Source: Rhodococcus jostii RHA1 (GTDB taxonomy: Bacteria; Actinomycetota; Actinomycetes; Mycobacteriales; Mycobacteriaceae). From it: a stretch of DNA of 64,000 nt. Shown here piece after piece: positions 1 through 7,691 of this stretch; within the stretch, counting starts at the first letter, position 1, and each line of letters opens with the position of its first letter. The stretch covers positions 3,534,001-3,598,000 of the forward strand of contig NC_008268.1 of the NCBI RefSeq assembly GCF_000014565.1, read 5' to 3'. Made by a program: the position numbers and the translations under genes. The notes beneath the pieces were generated by a model. It saw only the letters and a list, made by a program, of their open reading frames with translations, had not been told where the DNA came from and did not search any database.

Positions 1-59
1 ACACCGTCGACGGATTCAACAGTACCGTCCTCGGAGATATTCCGCCGCTCCGGCGTCAC
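1..59 (-). CDS. N-terminus of a gene running off the left edge
   Basis: A GTG at 57-59 overlaps the stop of the upstream gene as GTGA, and the frame stays open to the window edge (about 19 codons, starting MTPERRNISEDG). The 4-base overlap is the usual sign of translational coupling. Too little is present to name the product. In related actinomycetes a maltokinase or aminoglycoside-phosphotransferase-like gene would be a reasonable guess next to a CG0192-type protein, but this is inference only. Confidence 0.4.
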   Translation of the reverse strand, partial: MTPERRNISEDGTVESVDG

Positions 60-703
60 ACTTCGTCGTCAGCCGTCGGATGCGCGATCGCGAGCAGCGC
101 CGGCGCACCTCGGCCCGGCCAGGTGCCCTCGAGGGTGTGCGAGCCGACGGGCGCGACCCGATCCGGATCGATCACGCGGAACACCCGCACGCCGATCTGG
201 TCCGTCGTGATGACGGTGGCCGTTCCCTCATTCACACAGGTCACAGCATCGATGACCGGTACCGGCGAGCCCACCGAGCCGGAACCCGACACTCTGGTGG
301 TCACCTCTCGGCGCTCGCCGGGTGTGGCGAACTGGAGTTCCGCCTCGGTCCCTCCCGTCAGGATCGCCGTCGCGAGCGCACCGGCGTACACCGGGTCGAC
401 GCACGCGTCGTAGACCCAGCGCTCACCCAGCACGGAATGCTGCATCGTGGTGATCAACGACGCCTCCGCACCGGCCATTGGGGCACCGCGATAGGTCACC
501 GGCACCTGCACGACCCGCCCGTCCGCCGTCCGGACCAGGTGGGTTTCGATGCCGACATCCCCGGCCGGATCGTCGAAGCGGTACGCACCGACGACCTCGA
601 CGGACGACGCGTCGGCGGACCCGATCCAGGGCTGGCGCGGAACCCAGTCACCGAGCATCTCGGCCTTGGACGGGGACAGCTGAGCGTGATGGATGAGAGC
701 CAC
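56..703 (-). CDS. CG0192-like protein (maltokinase N-cap-like fold)
   Basis: The 215-residue product begins (GTG start) VALIHHAQLSPSKAEMLGDW, a pattern I recognise from the CG0192-related family of corynebacteria and rhodococci, whose members resemble the N-terminal cap of maltokinase. There is no signal peptide or membrane segment, so it should be cytoplasmic. Its biochemical role is not established; a link to alpha-glucan or trehalose metabolism is inferred from the cap-like fold. It lies 46 bases after the PNPOx-fold gene on the same strand and its stop overlaps the next start (GTGA), so it is probably the middle of an operon. There is no good Shine-Dalgarno before the GTG, so the start is not certain. 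Confidence 0.6.
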   Translation of the reverse strand: MALIHHAQLSPSKAEMLGDWVPRQPWIGSADASSVEVVGAYRFDDPAGDVGIETHLVRTADGRVVQVPVTYRGAPMAGAEASLITTMQHSVLGERWVYDACVDPVYAGALATAILTGGTEAELQFATPGERREVTTRVSGSGSVGSPVPVIDAVTCVNEGTATVITTDQIGVRVFRVIDPDRVAPVGSHTLEGTWPGRGAPALLAIAHPTADDEV

Positions 704-749
704 GCGGGCGACGGTACCGCGTCACCAAGTGCCGCGACGACAGCGCCGA

Positions 750-1280
750 TCAGGATCGGGACGCCGCAGTGAGCTTGGCGATGTCGGCGGCGTAGACGGT
801 CATCCACTGCGGATGCAGCCGGTAGTAGACAACGTCGTTATCCCAGTCGAAGAAGTCTTCGCCGTAGAAGCCCTTGAAGTAGGCGAGCAGGTCCGGCCAG
901 TCCGCGGCCGGCTCGCCCTCCTCGGGGTTGAGGATCTCCACCGTGCCGTGCGTGAACACACCCAGGTCCTCACCGCGCAGGTGCGCAGCACTGACGGCGG
1001 GCCGGGCGGCGAGGTGGCGGGCCTTGGCGGCGCCCCGCGCCGTGCCGAAGTGCCACTTCCCGTGCAGGAAGTGCCCGTCCACACCGCTGATGCGCGGTTC
1101 GCCCTTGGCTGTGACGGTGGACAGGGCGAGGGTGCACATGCCGGTGACGACCTGGGTGAGCTGCTCCGCGGTCAGGGTGCTCCCGGTGTTGATGATCGAA
1201 CGCAGATGTGCGGTGGAGCGGGACAGGGAGGCGTCGAGGAGGGTTTGGAGCTCGTCGAGCTCTTCTCGTGTTTCGCGCAT
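750..1280 (-). CDS. pyridoxamine 5'-phosphate oxidase-fold (FMN-binding) protein
   Basis: The 176-residue protein has the split-barrel layout of the PNPOx/flavin reductase-like superfamily: an N-terminal helical stretch (1-40), then strands carrying TLALSTVTAKGEPRISGVDG and HGKWHFGTARGAAKARHLA, typical of flavin- or F420-binding members. The reaction and substrate cannot be read from sequence. The start at 1280 is chosen because AAGGA lies 5 bases upstream and the residues before it are low-complexity and out of character for the family. It lies 119 bases downstream of a TetR gene on the same strand, and that gap holds a perfect 7-bp inverted repeat, so it may have its own promoter. Confidence 0.75.
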   Translation of the reverse strand: MRETREELDELQTLLDASLSRSTAHLRSIINTGSTLTAEQLTQVVTGMCTLALSTVTAKGEPRISGVDGHFLHGKWHFGTARGAAKARHLAARPAVSAAHLRGEDLGVFTHGTVEILNPEEGEPAADWPDLLAYFKGFYGEDFFDWDNDVVYYRLHPQWMTVYAADIAKLTAASRS

Positions 1281-1369
1281 GGAGGTCCTTGTCTGCGTCG
1301 ATGTCGATCCGGGGTCCGGTCCACGTCCACCATCGGCGCCGAACGGTGCAACCATGCTCGCACCGAGAC

Positions 1370-1388
1370 CCTGACAACCTGTGTCAGG
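1370..1388. promoter_or_regulatory. inverted repeat CCTGACA-5-TGTCAGG
   Basis: A perfect 7-bp inverted repeat with a 5-base spacer lies between the TetR stop (1400) and the PNPOx-fold start (1280). The size and symmetry fit a TetR/MarR-class operator. No regulator has been linked to it. Confidence 0.45.
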
Positions 1389-1399
1389 TTTCGCTCACA

Positions 1400-2107
1400 T
1401 CACCGGGACGGAGGAGATTCGGGCTGCGTCAACGTGGCGGTCAGGCCCGCGAGGAGGATGTCGACGCCGCGTTCGAGTTCGGCGGCCCCGTCGTAGGACG
1501 CCAGAACCGGTGCCAGGCCCCGGATCATTGGGAACTCGCCGATCGGCAGGCGGTGAAGGCCGAGGCGCAGAAGGTCGTCGGACTCGTCGGGACGCTCGAC
1601 GAGCTCCTGCAGTTCATTGAGGACGTGGCCGTAGAGGAAGCCGAACAATGCCCGATAGACGTGCAAGGCATCGGCGTCGGTGAACCCCGCCTTGGTGAGC
1701 AGGGTCAGGATGTCCTCGAGCGGACGCAGGGTGCCGAGCGGCCTGAGCCCGAGCGGCGTGGACAGCGGCCTCGTGACCAGTAGCGGGACCACCTGAGGAT
1801 GGGTGAGGGCCAATCGGCGAAAGCCCCGCGCGACCTCCCGCAGCTGCGTGGCCCAGTCGCCGTCGTCGGTGTCGACCTCGAGTTCTTCGAGGACACGCTC
1901 GGCGACCCCGTCGAGCAACGCGGCCTTGTTCGGCGCGTGGCGGTACAGGGTCATCGGGTCGCGGCCGAGTGCTTTACCGAGGCGGCGCATGGACAGCCCG
2001 TCGATGCCGTCACGGTCGATGATCTCGAGCGCGCACGCGAGTATCCGCTCACGGGTCATCGGGCCACCGTCGGAGTGGATCGATCGACGCTCGGGCATCT
2101 TCGCCAT
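1400..2107 (-). CDS. TetR/AcrR-family regulator (TetR_C-type), paralogue of the one at 62.5 kb
   Basis: This is a one-component repressor-type regulator of 235 residues. The N-terminal helix-turn-helix (about 17-63) includes TRERILACALEII, LSMRRLGKALG and MTLYRHAPNKAALLDGV. The C-terminal ligand/dimer domain is of the tetracycline-repressor type and contains VVPLLVTRPLSTPLGLRPLG. The ATG at 2107 follows GGGAGGGAAGG by a good distance; a GTG three bases earlier is an alternative. It is transcribed away from the CsbD gene at 2342, and the shared 230-base gap has operator-like palindromes. The protein is strikingly similar along its whole length to the regulator at 62531-63265, so both may read the same ligand class or each other's operators. 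The target is inferred to be the CsbD/DUF6131/desaturase genes and itself. Confidence 0.85.
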   Translation of the reverse strand: MAKMPERRSIHSDGGPMTRERILACALEIIDRDGIDGLSMRRLGKALGRDPMTLYRHAPNKAALLDGVAERVLEELEVDTDDGDWATQLREVARGFRRLALTHPQVVPLLVTRPLSTPLGLRPLGTLRPLEDILTLLTKAGFTDADALHVYRALFGFLYGHVLNELQELVERPDESDDLLRLGLHRLPIGEFPMIRGLAPVLASYDGAAELERGVDILLAGLTATLTQPESPPSR

Positions 2108-2130
2108 CACGGCACCTTCCCTCCCTTCTA

Positions 2131-2159
2131 ACTGTAGGCCTAAACCGTAGATCTACAGT
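2131..2159. promoter_or_regulatory. probable TetR operator, ACTGTAG-15-CTACAGT
   Basis: Perfect 7-bp arms (2131-2137 and 2153-2159) enclose two smaller palindromes, TAGGCCTA and GTAGATCTAC. A TTGACA hexamer at 2161-2166 directly abuts the right arm, so binding would block a rightward promoter. The octamer CTACAGTG recurs in the putative operator of the paralogous TetR at 62436-62443. Confidence 0.55.
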
Positions 2160-2341
2160 GTTGACATGCGAGGAAATCCGGCGTTGACTTAGTGGTGCAA
2201 CGTGGGCCACAGGAGGCCGTCATGATCGTCCGAGATCGTCGGAGTCGCAAGCGTGTTGAACTCCAGCGGTGACACACACCCCGCTGACGAACGACCATTG
2301 GTCCGCGCCCGCCGCGCAACCGAGAAACGAGAAACACCGCC

Positions 2342-2536
2342 ATGAGTATCGGGAAAAAGCTTCGCCACAAAGCTGAAACCGCCGAAGGCTCCGCCAAGAA
2401 GACCGTCGGGAAGGCGCTCGGAAACGAGCGCATGGAAGCCGAGGGACGCGCGCAGGAAGCCAAGGGCAAAGCCAAGCAAGCCGGCGACCAGATCAAGCAG
2501 GCAGGGCAGAAGATCAAGAAAATATTCACCCGCTGA
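2342..2536 (+). CDS. CsbD-family small stress protein
   Basis: A 64-residue, lysine- and alanine-rich, strongly helical protein starting MSIGKKLRHKAETAEGSAKK, with the KAxxxxGxxKxxxGK repeats of the CsbD family. CsbD proteins are induced by general stress in many bacteria, but their molecular role is unknown. It is the first gene after the TetR-divergent promoter region and is followed 51 bases later by a small DUF6131-like membrane protein. A second, longer CsbD-type protein lies at 59758-60315 near the paralogous TetR. Confidence 0.88.
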   Translation: MSIGKKLRHKAETAEGSAKKTVGKALGNERMEAEGRAQEAKGKAKQAGDQIKQAGQKIKKIFTR

Positions 2537-2587
2537 CCCTCCACACCAGTCCAAACCTCGACCCCCGTCCCGAAATCAGGCCCCATC

Positions 2588-2743
2588 ATGATCATTCTCG
2601 GAATCATCCTCGCCATAGTCGGCTTGGTCCTCAGCGTCCCGGTACTCCTTTACATCGGGATAGCGCTCATCATCATCGGAGTGGTGCTCGAGGTCATGGG
2701 CATGGCCGGGCATGCGGTCGCGGGCCGACGCCACTACTACTGA
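2588..2743 (+). CDS. small DUF6131-like membrane protein
   Basis: This 51-residue reading frame starts at ATG 2588 (MIILGIILAIVGLVLSVPVL) and ends in a basic AGRRHYY-type tail. Two hydrophobic helices (about 2-18 and 20-38) make it an integral membrane protein. The N-terminal MIILGIIL and the GRRHYY end match what I know of the actinobacterial DUF6131 family; function unknown. It lies between CsbD and the desaturase in the same direction and probably shares their transcript. Confidence 0.75.
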   Translation: MIILGIILAIVGLVLSVPVLLYIGIALIIIGVVLEVMGMAGHAVAGRRHYY

Positions 2744-2785
2744 CGCACAGCCGGTCCGGGGTGGGTCCGGAATCTGGAGTAGACC

Positions 2786-3988
2786 ATGGCGATATCCGAC
2801 ATCAAGGAATATGCGCACCTCTCAGCGGAGGACGTCGAGGCGCTCAGGACCGAACTCGACGCGATCAGGCGGGATATCACCGATTCACTCGGTGAGCGCG
2901 ATGCCACCTACATCCGCCGCACAATCGCCTTCCAGCGCGGGCTGGATGCCGCTGCGCGGCTGGTGATTCACGCAAGCCGGACGCGCGTCGGATGGGCACT
3001 CGGGACCACGGCTCTCGCCGTGGCCAAGAGTGTGGAGAACATGGAGATCGGGCACAACGTGTCCCACGGCCAGTGGGACTGGATGAACGACCCGGAAATC
3101 CACTCCAGCACCTGGGAGTGGGACATGGCGGGCCTGTCGTCCCAGTGGCAGTACTCCCACAACTATCGCCACCACGTGTTCAGCAACGTGATCGGGATGG
3201 ACGACGACCTCGGATTCGGCGTCATCCGCATCACCCGCGACCAGCCGTGGAAACCGGACAACCTTCTGCAACCGCTGCGGAACCTGTTGCTGGCGGCCAC
3301 GTTCGAATGGGGTATCGCCCTGCACGGGCTGTATTCCGAACAGGAGCGCGCAGGCACCGCCGCCGAGAAGTCCGGCCACACCCGAGCACTGATCGGCAAG
3401 ATAGCCCGGCAGACCGGCAAGGATTACGTACTCTTTCCCGCCCTCGGCGGGCGGCGGTGGCGACGGACGCTGAAGGCGAACCTCGCCGCCAACCTACTGC
3501 GAAACCTGTGGGCCTACGTCGTGATCTTCTGCGGACACTTCCCGGACGGCGCAGAGAAGTTCACCCCCGCCGAACTGGAAAACGAGACCCGGGCGGAATG
3601 GTATCTACGTCAGATGCTCGGCACCGCCAACTTCCGAGCCGGCGCGGTGCTGGCCTTCCTCAGCGGCAACCTCTGCTACCAGATCGAGCACCACCTGTTC
3701 CCCGACCTCCCCAGCAACCGCTACCCGGAAATCGCGACACGGGTCCGCGCACTGTGCGAGAAGTACGATCTGCCCTACACCACGGGTTCGCTTGCCAAGC
3801 AATATCTTTTGACCCTGCGCACCATCCACAAGTTGGCCCTCCCGGACCGGTTTCTGTCCGCCACCGCCGACGATGCTCCCGAGACCGCGTCCGAACTGAA
3901 ATTCCGCACAGCATCCACCACGCCCACCGACGGAGCCACCGGACGTCGAACGGGCCTCCGCACCGCCCTGCGCGCGCACCAGCGTTGA
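2786..3988 (+). CDS. membrane acyl (fatty acid) desaturase
   Basis: A 400-residue di-iron desaturase. The three histidine boxes are clear: HNVSH at 90-94, HNYRHH at 125-130 and QIEHH at 299-303, the last with the Q-x-x-HH form of front-end/linoleoyl-CoA-like and DesA3-like enzymes. Hydrophobic segments around 60-85, 160-185 and 235-255 would anchor it in the membrane. It should introduce a double bond into acyl-CoA or lipid-bound acyl chains with O2 and an electron carrier; no ferredoxin or reductase gene is adjacent. It follows the CsbD and DUF6131 genes within 42 bases, so membrane remodelling under stress is a sensible inference. Confidence 0.87.
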   Translation: MAISDIKEYAHLSAEDVEALRTELDAIRRDITDSLGERDATYIRRTIAFQRGLDAAARLVIHASRTRVGWALGTTALAVAKSVENMEIGHNVSHGQWDWMNDPEIHSSTWEWDMAGLSSQWQYSHNYRHHVFSNVIGMDDDLGFGVIRITRDQPWKPDNLLQPLRNLLLAATFEWGIALHGLYSEQERAGTAAEKSGHTRALIGKIARQTGKDYVLFPALGGRRWRRTLKANLAANLLRNLWAYVVIFCGHFPDGAEKFTPAELENETRAEWYLRQMLGTANFRAGAVLAFLSGNLCYQIEHHLFPDLPSNRYPEIATRVRALCEKYDLPYTTGSLAKQYLLTLRTIHKLALPDRFLSATADDAPETASELKFRTASTTPTDGATGRRTGLRTALRAHQR

Positions 3989-4007
3989 CTCCGCGGGCAT
4001 TTCGCCG

Positions 4008-4310
4008 TCATGAACGAAATCGACCGAGTCGGGGTGGTCGAAGATACCGGCGGTCCTTCTCCGTCGTGCCGCCCCAGACGCCGAATTGCTCACCGGTGAT
4101 CAATGCGTGATTTCGGCACTCGGTCAGCACCGGGCAGGGCTCGCAGACATGCTTTGCGGCTCGTTCTCGCCGAATGCGTGCACCCTGCCCTTCGCCCTCG
4201 CACGGGAAGAAGAGCTCTGTGTCCATGGACCGGCAACGCGCGTGCATCCGCCAATCCCAGTCCGACGCGGAGGGCGCGATCGGCTGGAGTTCGATCCTGT
4301 GCTGAGACAT
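4008..4310 (-). CDS. WhiB-family iron-sulfur regulator, WhiB3-like
   Basis: A 100-residue Wbl protein. Cluster-ligating cysteines are C26, C56, C59 and C65 (C-x2-C-x5-C arrangement at the end), followed by the G-V-W-G-G turn at 77-81 and a basic C-terminus (RRYLRPPRLGRFR). An extra cysteine (C37) lies in the loop FFPCEGEGQ. The spacing and the W-D-W-R-M-H-A-R-C start resemble WhiB3, which binds a 4Fe-4S cluster and partners sigma factor domain 4. It converges on the desaturase with a 19-base gap. The upstream DNA (4391-4413) has an inverted repeat and part of the GGCCGTA element shared with the CoA-gene promoters. Confidence 0.85.
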   Translation of the reverse strand: MSQHRIELQPIAPSASDWDWRMHARCRSMDTELFFPCEGEGQGARIRRERAAKHVCEPCPVLTECRNHALITGEQFGVWGGTTEKDRRYLRPPRLGRFRS

Positions 4311-4390
4311 CCTGCTCGCCTCTTTCGTGAGAAACGGTGTTCGCTCGACGCGAGGTCGTGGTGACCGCTCGGACCACTTCCGTCCCTTCG

Positions 4391-4413
4391 GTATGTGAAG
4401 GGTCTGTACATAC
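4391..4413. promoter_or_regulatory. inverted repeat GTATGT-11-ACATAC with GGCCGTA half-element
   Basis: Perfect 6-bp arms lie upstream of the WhiB3-like gene. Read on the minus strand, the right flank gives ATGGCCGTATGTACA, sharing the 9-mer ATGGCCGTA with the operators at 4551-4565 and 8903-8913. It may be a third site for the same regulator. Confidence 0.35.
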
Positions 4414-4527
4414 GGCCATTAGATCGGTCGATGCCTCTCATCGGATTCTGCGCTCTCGACCAGCAGAGATGGTACCGATCAGGACTAGATCGTGGCACCG
4501 AATGCGCGCCGATGTCAACGCGAAGGC

Positions 4528-4565
4528 TTGACTCGGAAGTACAAATTGGAGAATATGGCCGTACA
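4528..4565 (+). promoter_or_regulatory. promoter of the acyl-CoA dehydrogenase with GTACA-bracketed -10
   Basis: TTGACT (4528-4533), a 17-base spacer and GAATAT (4551-4556) form a good sigma-A-type promoter. GTACA at 4539-4543 and again at 4561-4565 bracket the -10, the second within ATGGCCGTACA. The same arrangement is found at 8903-8941 before the CaiB gene. Confidence 0.6.
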
Positions 4566-4592
4566 AATGTTGTGCGAGTGCGAGGTGGAGTG

Positions 4593-5744
4593 ATGGGCAA
4601 GCTGAACGAGGAAGAGGCGTACCTGGTCGAGACGGTGCGCGCCTTCGTCGACCGCGACGTGAAGCCGACGGTGCAGGCGGTGGAGCACGCCAACGAGTAC
4701 CCCGAGAAGTGGATCGAGCAGATGAAGCAGATCGGGATCTACGGTCTGGCGGTCCCGGAGGAGTACGGCGGATCACCGGTGTCGATGCCCTGTTATGCGC
4801 AGGTGACCCAGGAACTGGCCCGCGGGTGGATGAGCCTGGCCGGGGCGATGGGTGGGCACACCGTCGTGGCGAAGCTGCTGTCGCTGTACGGCACCGAGGA
4901 GCAGAAGCGGCAGTATCTGCCGCAGATGGCGACCGGCGAGATCCGGGCCACGATGGCGCTGACCGAGCCCGGCGGCGGGTCGGATCTGCAGGCGATGTCC
5001 ACCAACGCCAAGACCGACGGCGACGATCTGGTGATCTCCGGTTCGAAGACGTGGATCTCCAACGCCCGCCGGTCCGGGCTGATCGCGCTGCTGTGCAAGA
5101 CCGACCCGGGCGCGTCCCCCAAGCACAAGGGCATTTCGATCGTCCTGGTCGAGCACGGTCCCGGCCTGACGGTGTCGCGGGATCTGCCCAAGCTCGGCTA
5201 CAAGGGCGTCGAAACCTGTGAGCTGTCGTTCGACAACTACCGGATCTCGTCGGACGCGGTCCTGGGTGGCACCCCGGGCAAGGGGTTCGCGCAGATGATG
5301 AAGGGCCTCGAGACCGGCCGCATCCAGGTGGCCTGCCGGGCCCTGGGTGTGGCGACGGCGGCGCTCGAGGACTCTTTGGCGTATGCGCAGCAGCGGGAGA
5401 GCTTCGGCAAGCCGATCTGGAAGCATCAGTCGATCGGCAACTACCTGGCGGACATGGCGACCAAGCTGACCGCGGCCCGGCAGCTGACCTGGCACGCGGC
5501 CGAGCAGTACGACAGCGGTGATCGGTGCGATATGGAGGCCGGGATGGCGAAGCTGTACGCGTCCGAGGTGGCGATGGACATCGCCCTGAACGCGGTGCGC
5601 ATCCACGGCGGCTACGGCTATTCCACCGAGTACGACGTCGAGCGGTACTTCCGGGACGCCCCGTTGATGATCGTCGGCGAGGGCACCAACGAGATCCAAC
5701 GCAACGTCATCGTCTCGCAACTCGTATCGCGCGGAGGGCTCTGA
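4593..5744 (+). CDS. acyl-CoA dehydrogenase
   Basis: FAD-dependent alpha,beta-dehydrogenation of an acyl-CoA. The 383-residue length fits the family with a start at ATG 4593 (GGTGGAG just upstream). The N-terminal helical domain (about 5-115), central beta domain (LTEPGGGSDLQAM near 127, then KTWISNARR) and C-terminal helical domain with ETGRIQVACRALGVA are all in order. The likely catalytic base is Glu363 in GEGTNEIQR. The nearest CoA-activating partner is the CaiB-type CoA-transferase at 7692-8882, whose promoter carries the same operator, so the two probably act on one carboxylic acid. The acid itself cannot be deduced. Confidence 0.9.
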   Translation: MGKLNEEEAYLVETVRAFVDRDVKPTVQAVEHANEYPEKWIEQMKQIGIYGLAVPEEYGGSPVSMPCYAQVTQELARGWMSLAGAMGGHTVVAKLLSLYGTEEQKRQYLPQMATGEIRATMALTEPGGGSDLQAMSTNAKTDGDDLVISGSKTWISNARRSGLIALLCKTDPGASPKHKGISIVLVEHGPGLTVSRDLPKLGYKGVETCELSFDNYRISSDAVLGGTPGKGFAQMMKGLETGRIQVACRALGVATAALEDSLAYAQQRESFGKPIWKHQSIGNYLADMATKLTAARQLTWHAAEQYDSGDRCDMEAGMAKLYASEVAMDIALNAVRIHGGYGYSTEYDVERYFRDAPLMIVGEGTNEIQRNVIVSQLVSRGGL

Positions 5745-5755
5745 TTCGCGCGCGA

Positions 5756-6691
5756 CTAGTTGTCCGGCTTCCAGTGAGCGGACGGCCACTCACCGTGCTC
5801 GACGGCGTCGCGCATCTGGCGGACGAGCAGATCGGCCACCGCGTGCACGGCAGGCGGGATCCGGGGGGTGCTCGGTAACGCGAGCACGACGGTGCGTTCG
5901 ACCGCCGGGGAATGGAGCGGCGCCGCACTGAGAACGCCGCCGGCGACATCACCGGCAACGGCGATGCCCGGCAGGATCGTCCAGCCGTGACCGGCTCGCA
6001 CGAGTCTCTTCTGAATGCTCACCTCGTTGGTTTCGACGACGATGTTCAGACCGATGTCGAGTCTCGCGCACGCCTCCGCTACCAACGTCCGAATTCCGTG
6101 GGGCGCACTGGGCATCACGACCGGGTGGGTCGCCACTTCCTCGAGGGTGACCGGTCGTCCGGTGTCGAGCCCGCCGTCGGCCGGGGCAACCGCCCACAGG
6201 TTTTCGGCGAGCAATGCTCGCACGTTGAGCGAAGACGTGGATTTCAGGTTGTAGAGCAGGCCGAGGTCGATGTCACCGGCATCGAGCCACTGCCGCACGT
6301 GTCCGGCGTACCCGGACACTATTCGCAACCGGACCGCCGGATGTTTCTGCAACACGGCCGCGACGAGTCGTTCGGCGAGCAGTTCGGAGGTGGAGGAAAG
6401 AAGCCCGACCGTCACGATCCCTTGCAGCACTCCCGGATTCGGGCGGATCTCGGCGCGCGCCCGCTCGAGTTCGGACAGCACCCTCCGGGCGCGCTCGAGC
6501 ATGAGCCGGCCGGAGTCCGTCAATTCCATTCCCGCACGGCTGCGTTCGAACAGGGGAACACCCAGTTCCTGTTCGAGCGTGTGAATTTGGCGTGTCACCG
6601 CCGGCTGAACCAAGTGGAGTAGCCCGGCTGCGCGGGTCACGCTCCCGGCGTCCGCCACCGCAACGAGTGCGGTCAACTGCTTGACGTCCAC
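5756..6691 (-). CDS. LysR-type transcriptional regulator
   Basis: The 311-residue length is typical of the family. The start is the GTG at 6691, preceded by GGAAGGTGG and giving VDVKQLTALVAVADAGSVTR; the longer upstream frame is not LysR-like. The winged HTH spans about 1-60 (AAGLLHLVQPAVTRQIHTLE) and the two-lobed effector domain follows from about 90 to 295. It lies 211 bases downstream of the hydrolase gene on the same strand and converges on the acyl-CoA dehydrogenase with an 11-base gap. It is a candidate regulator of these CoA genes, though the shared operator found here lacks the usual T-N11-A form. Confidence 0.85.
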   Translation of the reverse strand: MDVKQLTALVAVADAGSVTRAAGLLHLVQPAVTRQIHTLEQELGVPLFERSRAGMELTDSGRLMLERARRVLSELERARAEIRPNPGVLQGIVTVGLLSSTSELLAERLVAAVLQKHPAVRLRIVSGYAGHVRQWLDAGDIDLGLLYNLKSTSSLNVRALLAENLWAVAPADGGLDTGRPVTLEEVATHPVVMPSAPHGIRTLVAEACARLDIGLNIVVETNEVSIQKRLVRAGHGWTILPGIAVAGDVAGGVLSAAPLHSPAVERTVVLALPSTPRIPPAVHAVADLLVRQMRDAVEHGEWPSAHWKPDN

Positions 6692-6902
6692 CGGACGACC
6701 ACCTTCCCGAGCTACTCGCCGTCCCGCACCATCAGCAGGCGATATGCAAGAGCGACATCGATCACAACGAAGAATAGCAATGGTCAAACAGACGAGAAAG
6801 CCGGCTGCCATGAGCCAGGAGGGCATGTCAGCGGCGAAGGTCGGCATCGCCATGCCCGGGTCCGGTAACTAACGCGCCTCGACCCCACTCGCGGACGCAG
6901 GC

Positions 6903-7682
6903 TTACCTTTCGGCGAGGAAGCCGATCGCCGCGGCGCCCGCGGCAGTGCGCTCCTCTTCGAAGTACGCGTGCCGTGCGCCCGGGAGCAAGTGCACGCGGG
7001 AGTTCGGGATCCGTTCGGCGAGCAGGGGTGCGTTGTCGGCCGGGGACAGAAGGTCGTCGGTCCCGTGCAGGACGAGGGTCGGTGCACTGATCGACGGCAG
7101 CGCATCCCACGCGTCATGACCGTTGCTGGCCCGCAAGTGGGCGAGCTTGGCGTGCGCGGGCATGCCCGGGTCCCCGAGGGTGTTGTAGGGTCCGGGATTT
7201 CGACTGAGCCACTCAGGCGTGTACATCAACTCCAGCAGGGCGCGGCGCGACCGGTCGGGGTCGGATTGCGCCAGGCTCGCGCGGACTTCCCGGCTGCGCT
7301 CCACCGCGTGCGTTCCGCCTGGTGAGGTGCAGCCGAGGATCAGGGCGCGGACACGCTCCGGGTGACGCACGGCGACCCATTGCGCCACCCGGCCTCCCAT
7401 CGACGTGCCGTAGACGTGCGCCCTCCCGACGCCGAGGGAGTCCAGCACGCTGATCACGTCGTCGGCGAACAGTATTGTGCTGTAGGCGGTCTCGGGCTTG
7501 TCGCTTGCTCCGGTGCCGCGGTAGTCCACTGTGATGGTGCGGAAGTGCGTGTCGAAGTCCGCGCGAACACGATCCCACCAGTGGTGGGTGTTGGCCTGAC
7601 CGGCGAGCAGCAGCAGCGGCGGTCCTTCGCCGCTGACCTGGTACGCGATTCGAGTTCCATCGGACGCCACTGCGTGGGGCAC
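6903..7682 (-). CDS. alpha/beta-fold hydrolase
   Basis: A 259-residue soluble hydrolase resembling 3-oxoadipate enol-lactonases and related esterases. The nucleophile is Ser94 in GTSMGG, the acid Asp209 or Asp210 in HGTDDLLSP, and the base His238 in GARHAYF. A GxG oxyanion region is visible at PPLLLLAGQ. It begins 9 bases after the CaiB-type gene ends, so the pair is an operon. It could hydrolyse a CoA-thioester, ester or lactone intermediate of the same pathway. Confidence 0.85.
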   Translation of the reverse strand: MPHAVASDGTRIAYQVSGEGPPLLLLAGQANTHHWWDRVRADFDTHFRTITVDYRGTGASDKPETAYSTILFADDVISVLDSLGVGRAHVYGTSMGGRVAQWVAVRHPERVRALILGCTSPGGTHAVERSREVRASLAQSDPDRSRRALLELMYTPEWLSRNPGPYNTLGDPGMPAHAKLAHLRASNGHDAWDALPSISAPTLVLHGTDDLLSPADNAPLLAERIPNSRVHLLPGARHAYFEEERTAAGAAAIGFLAER

Positions 7683-7691
7683 TGCCGAGCC

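Noticed and set aside
80..772. Long plus-strand frame over the CG0192-like and PNPOx genes
   Set aside because: Arg/His/Gly-rich composition typical of the shadow of a GC-rich gene; no family resemblance.
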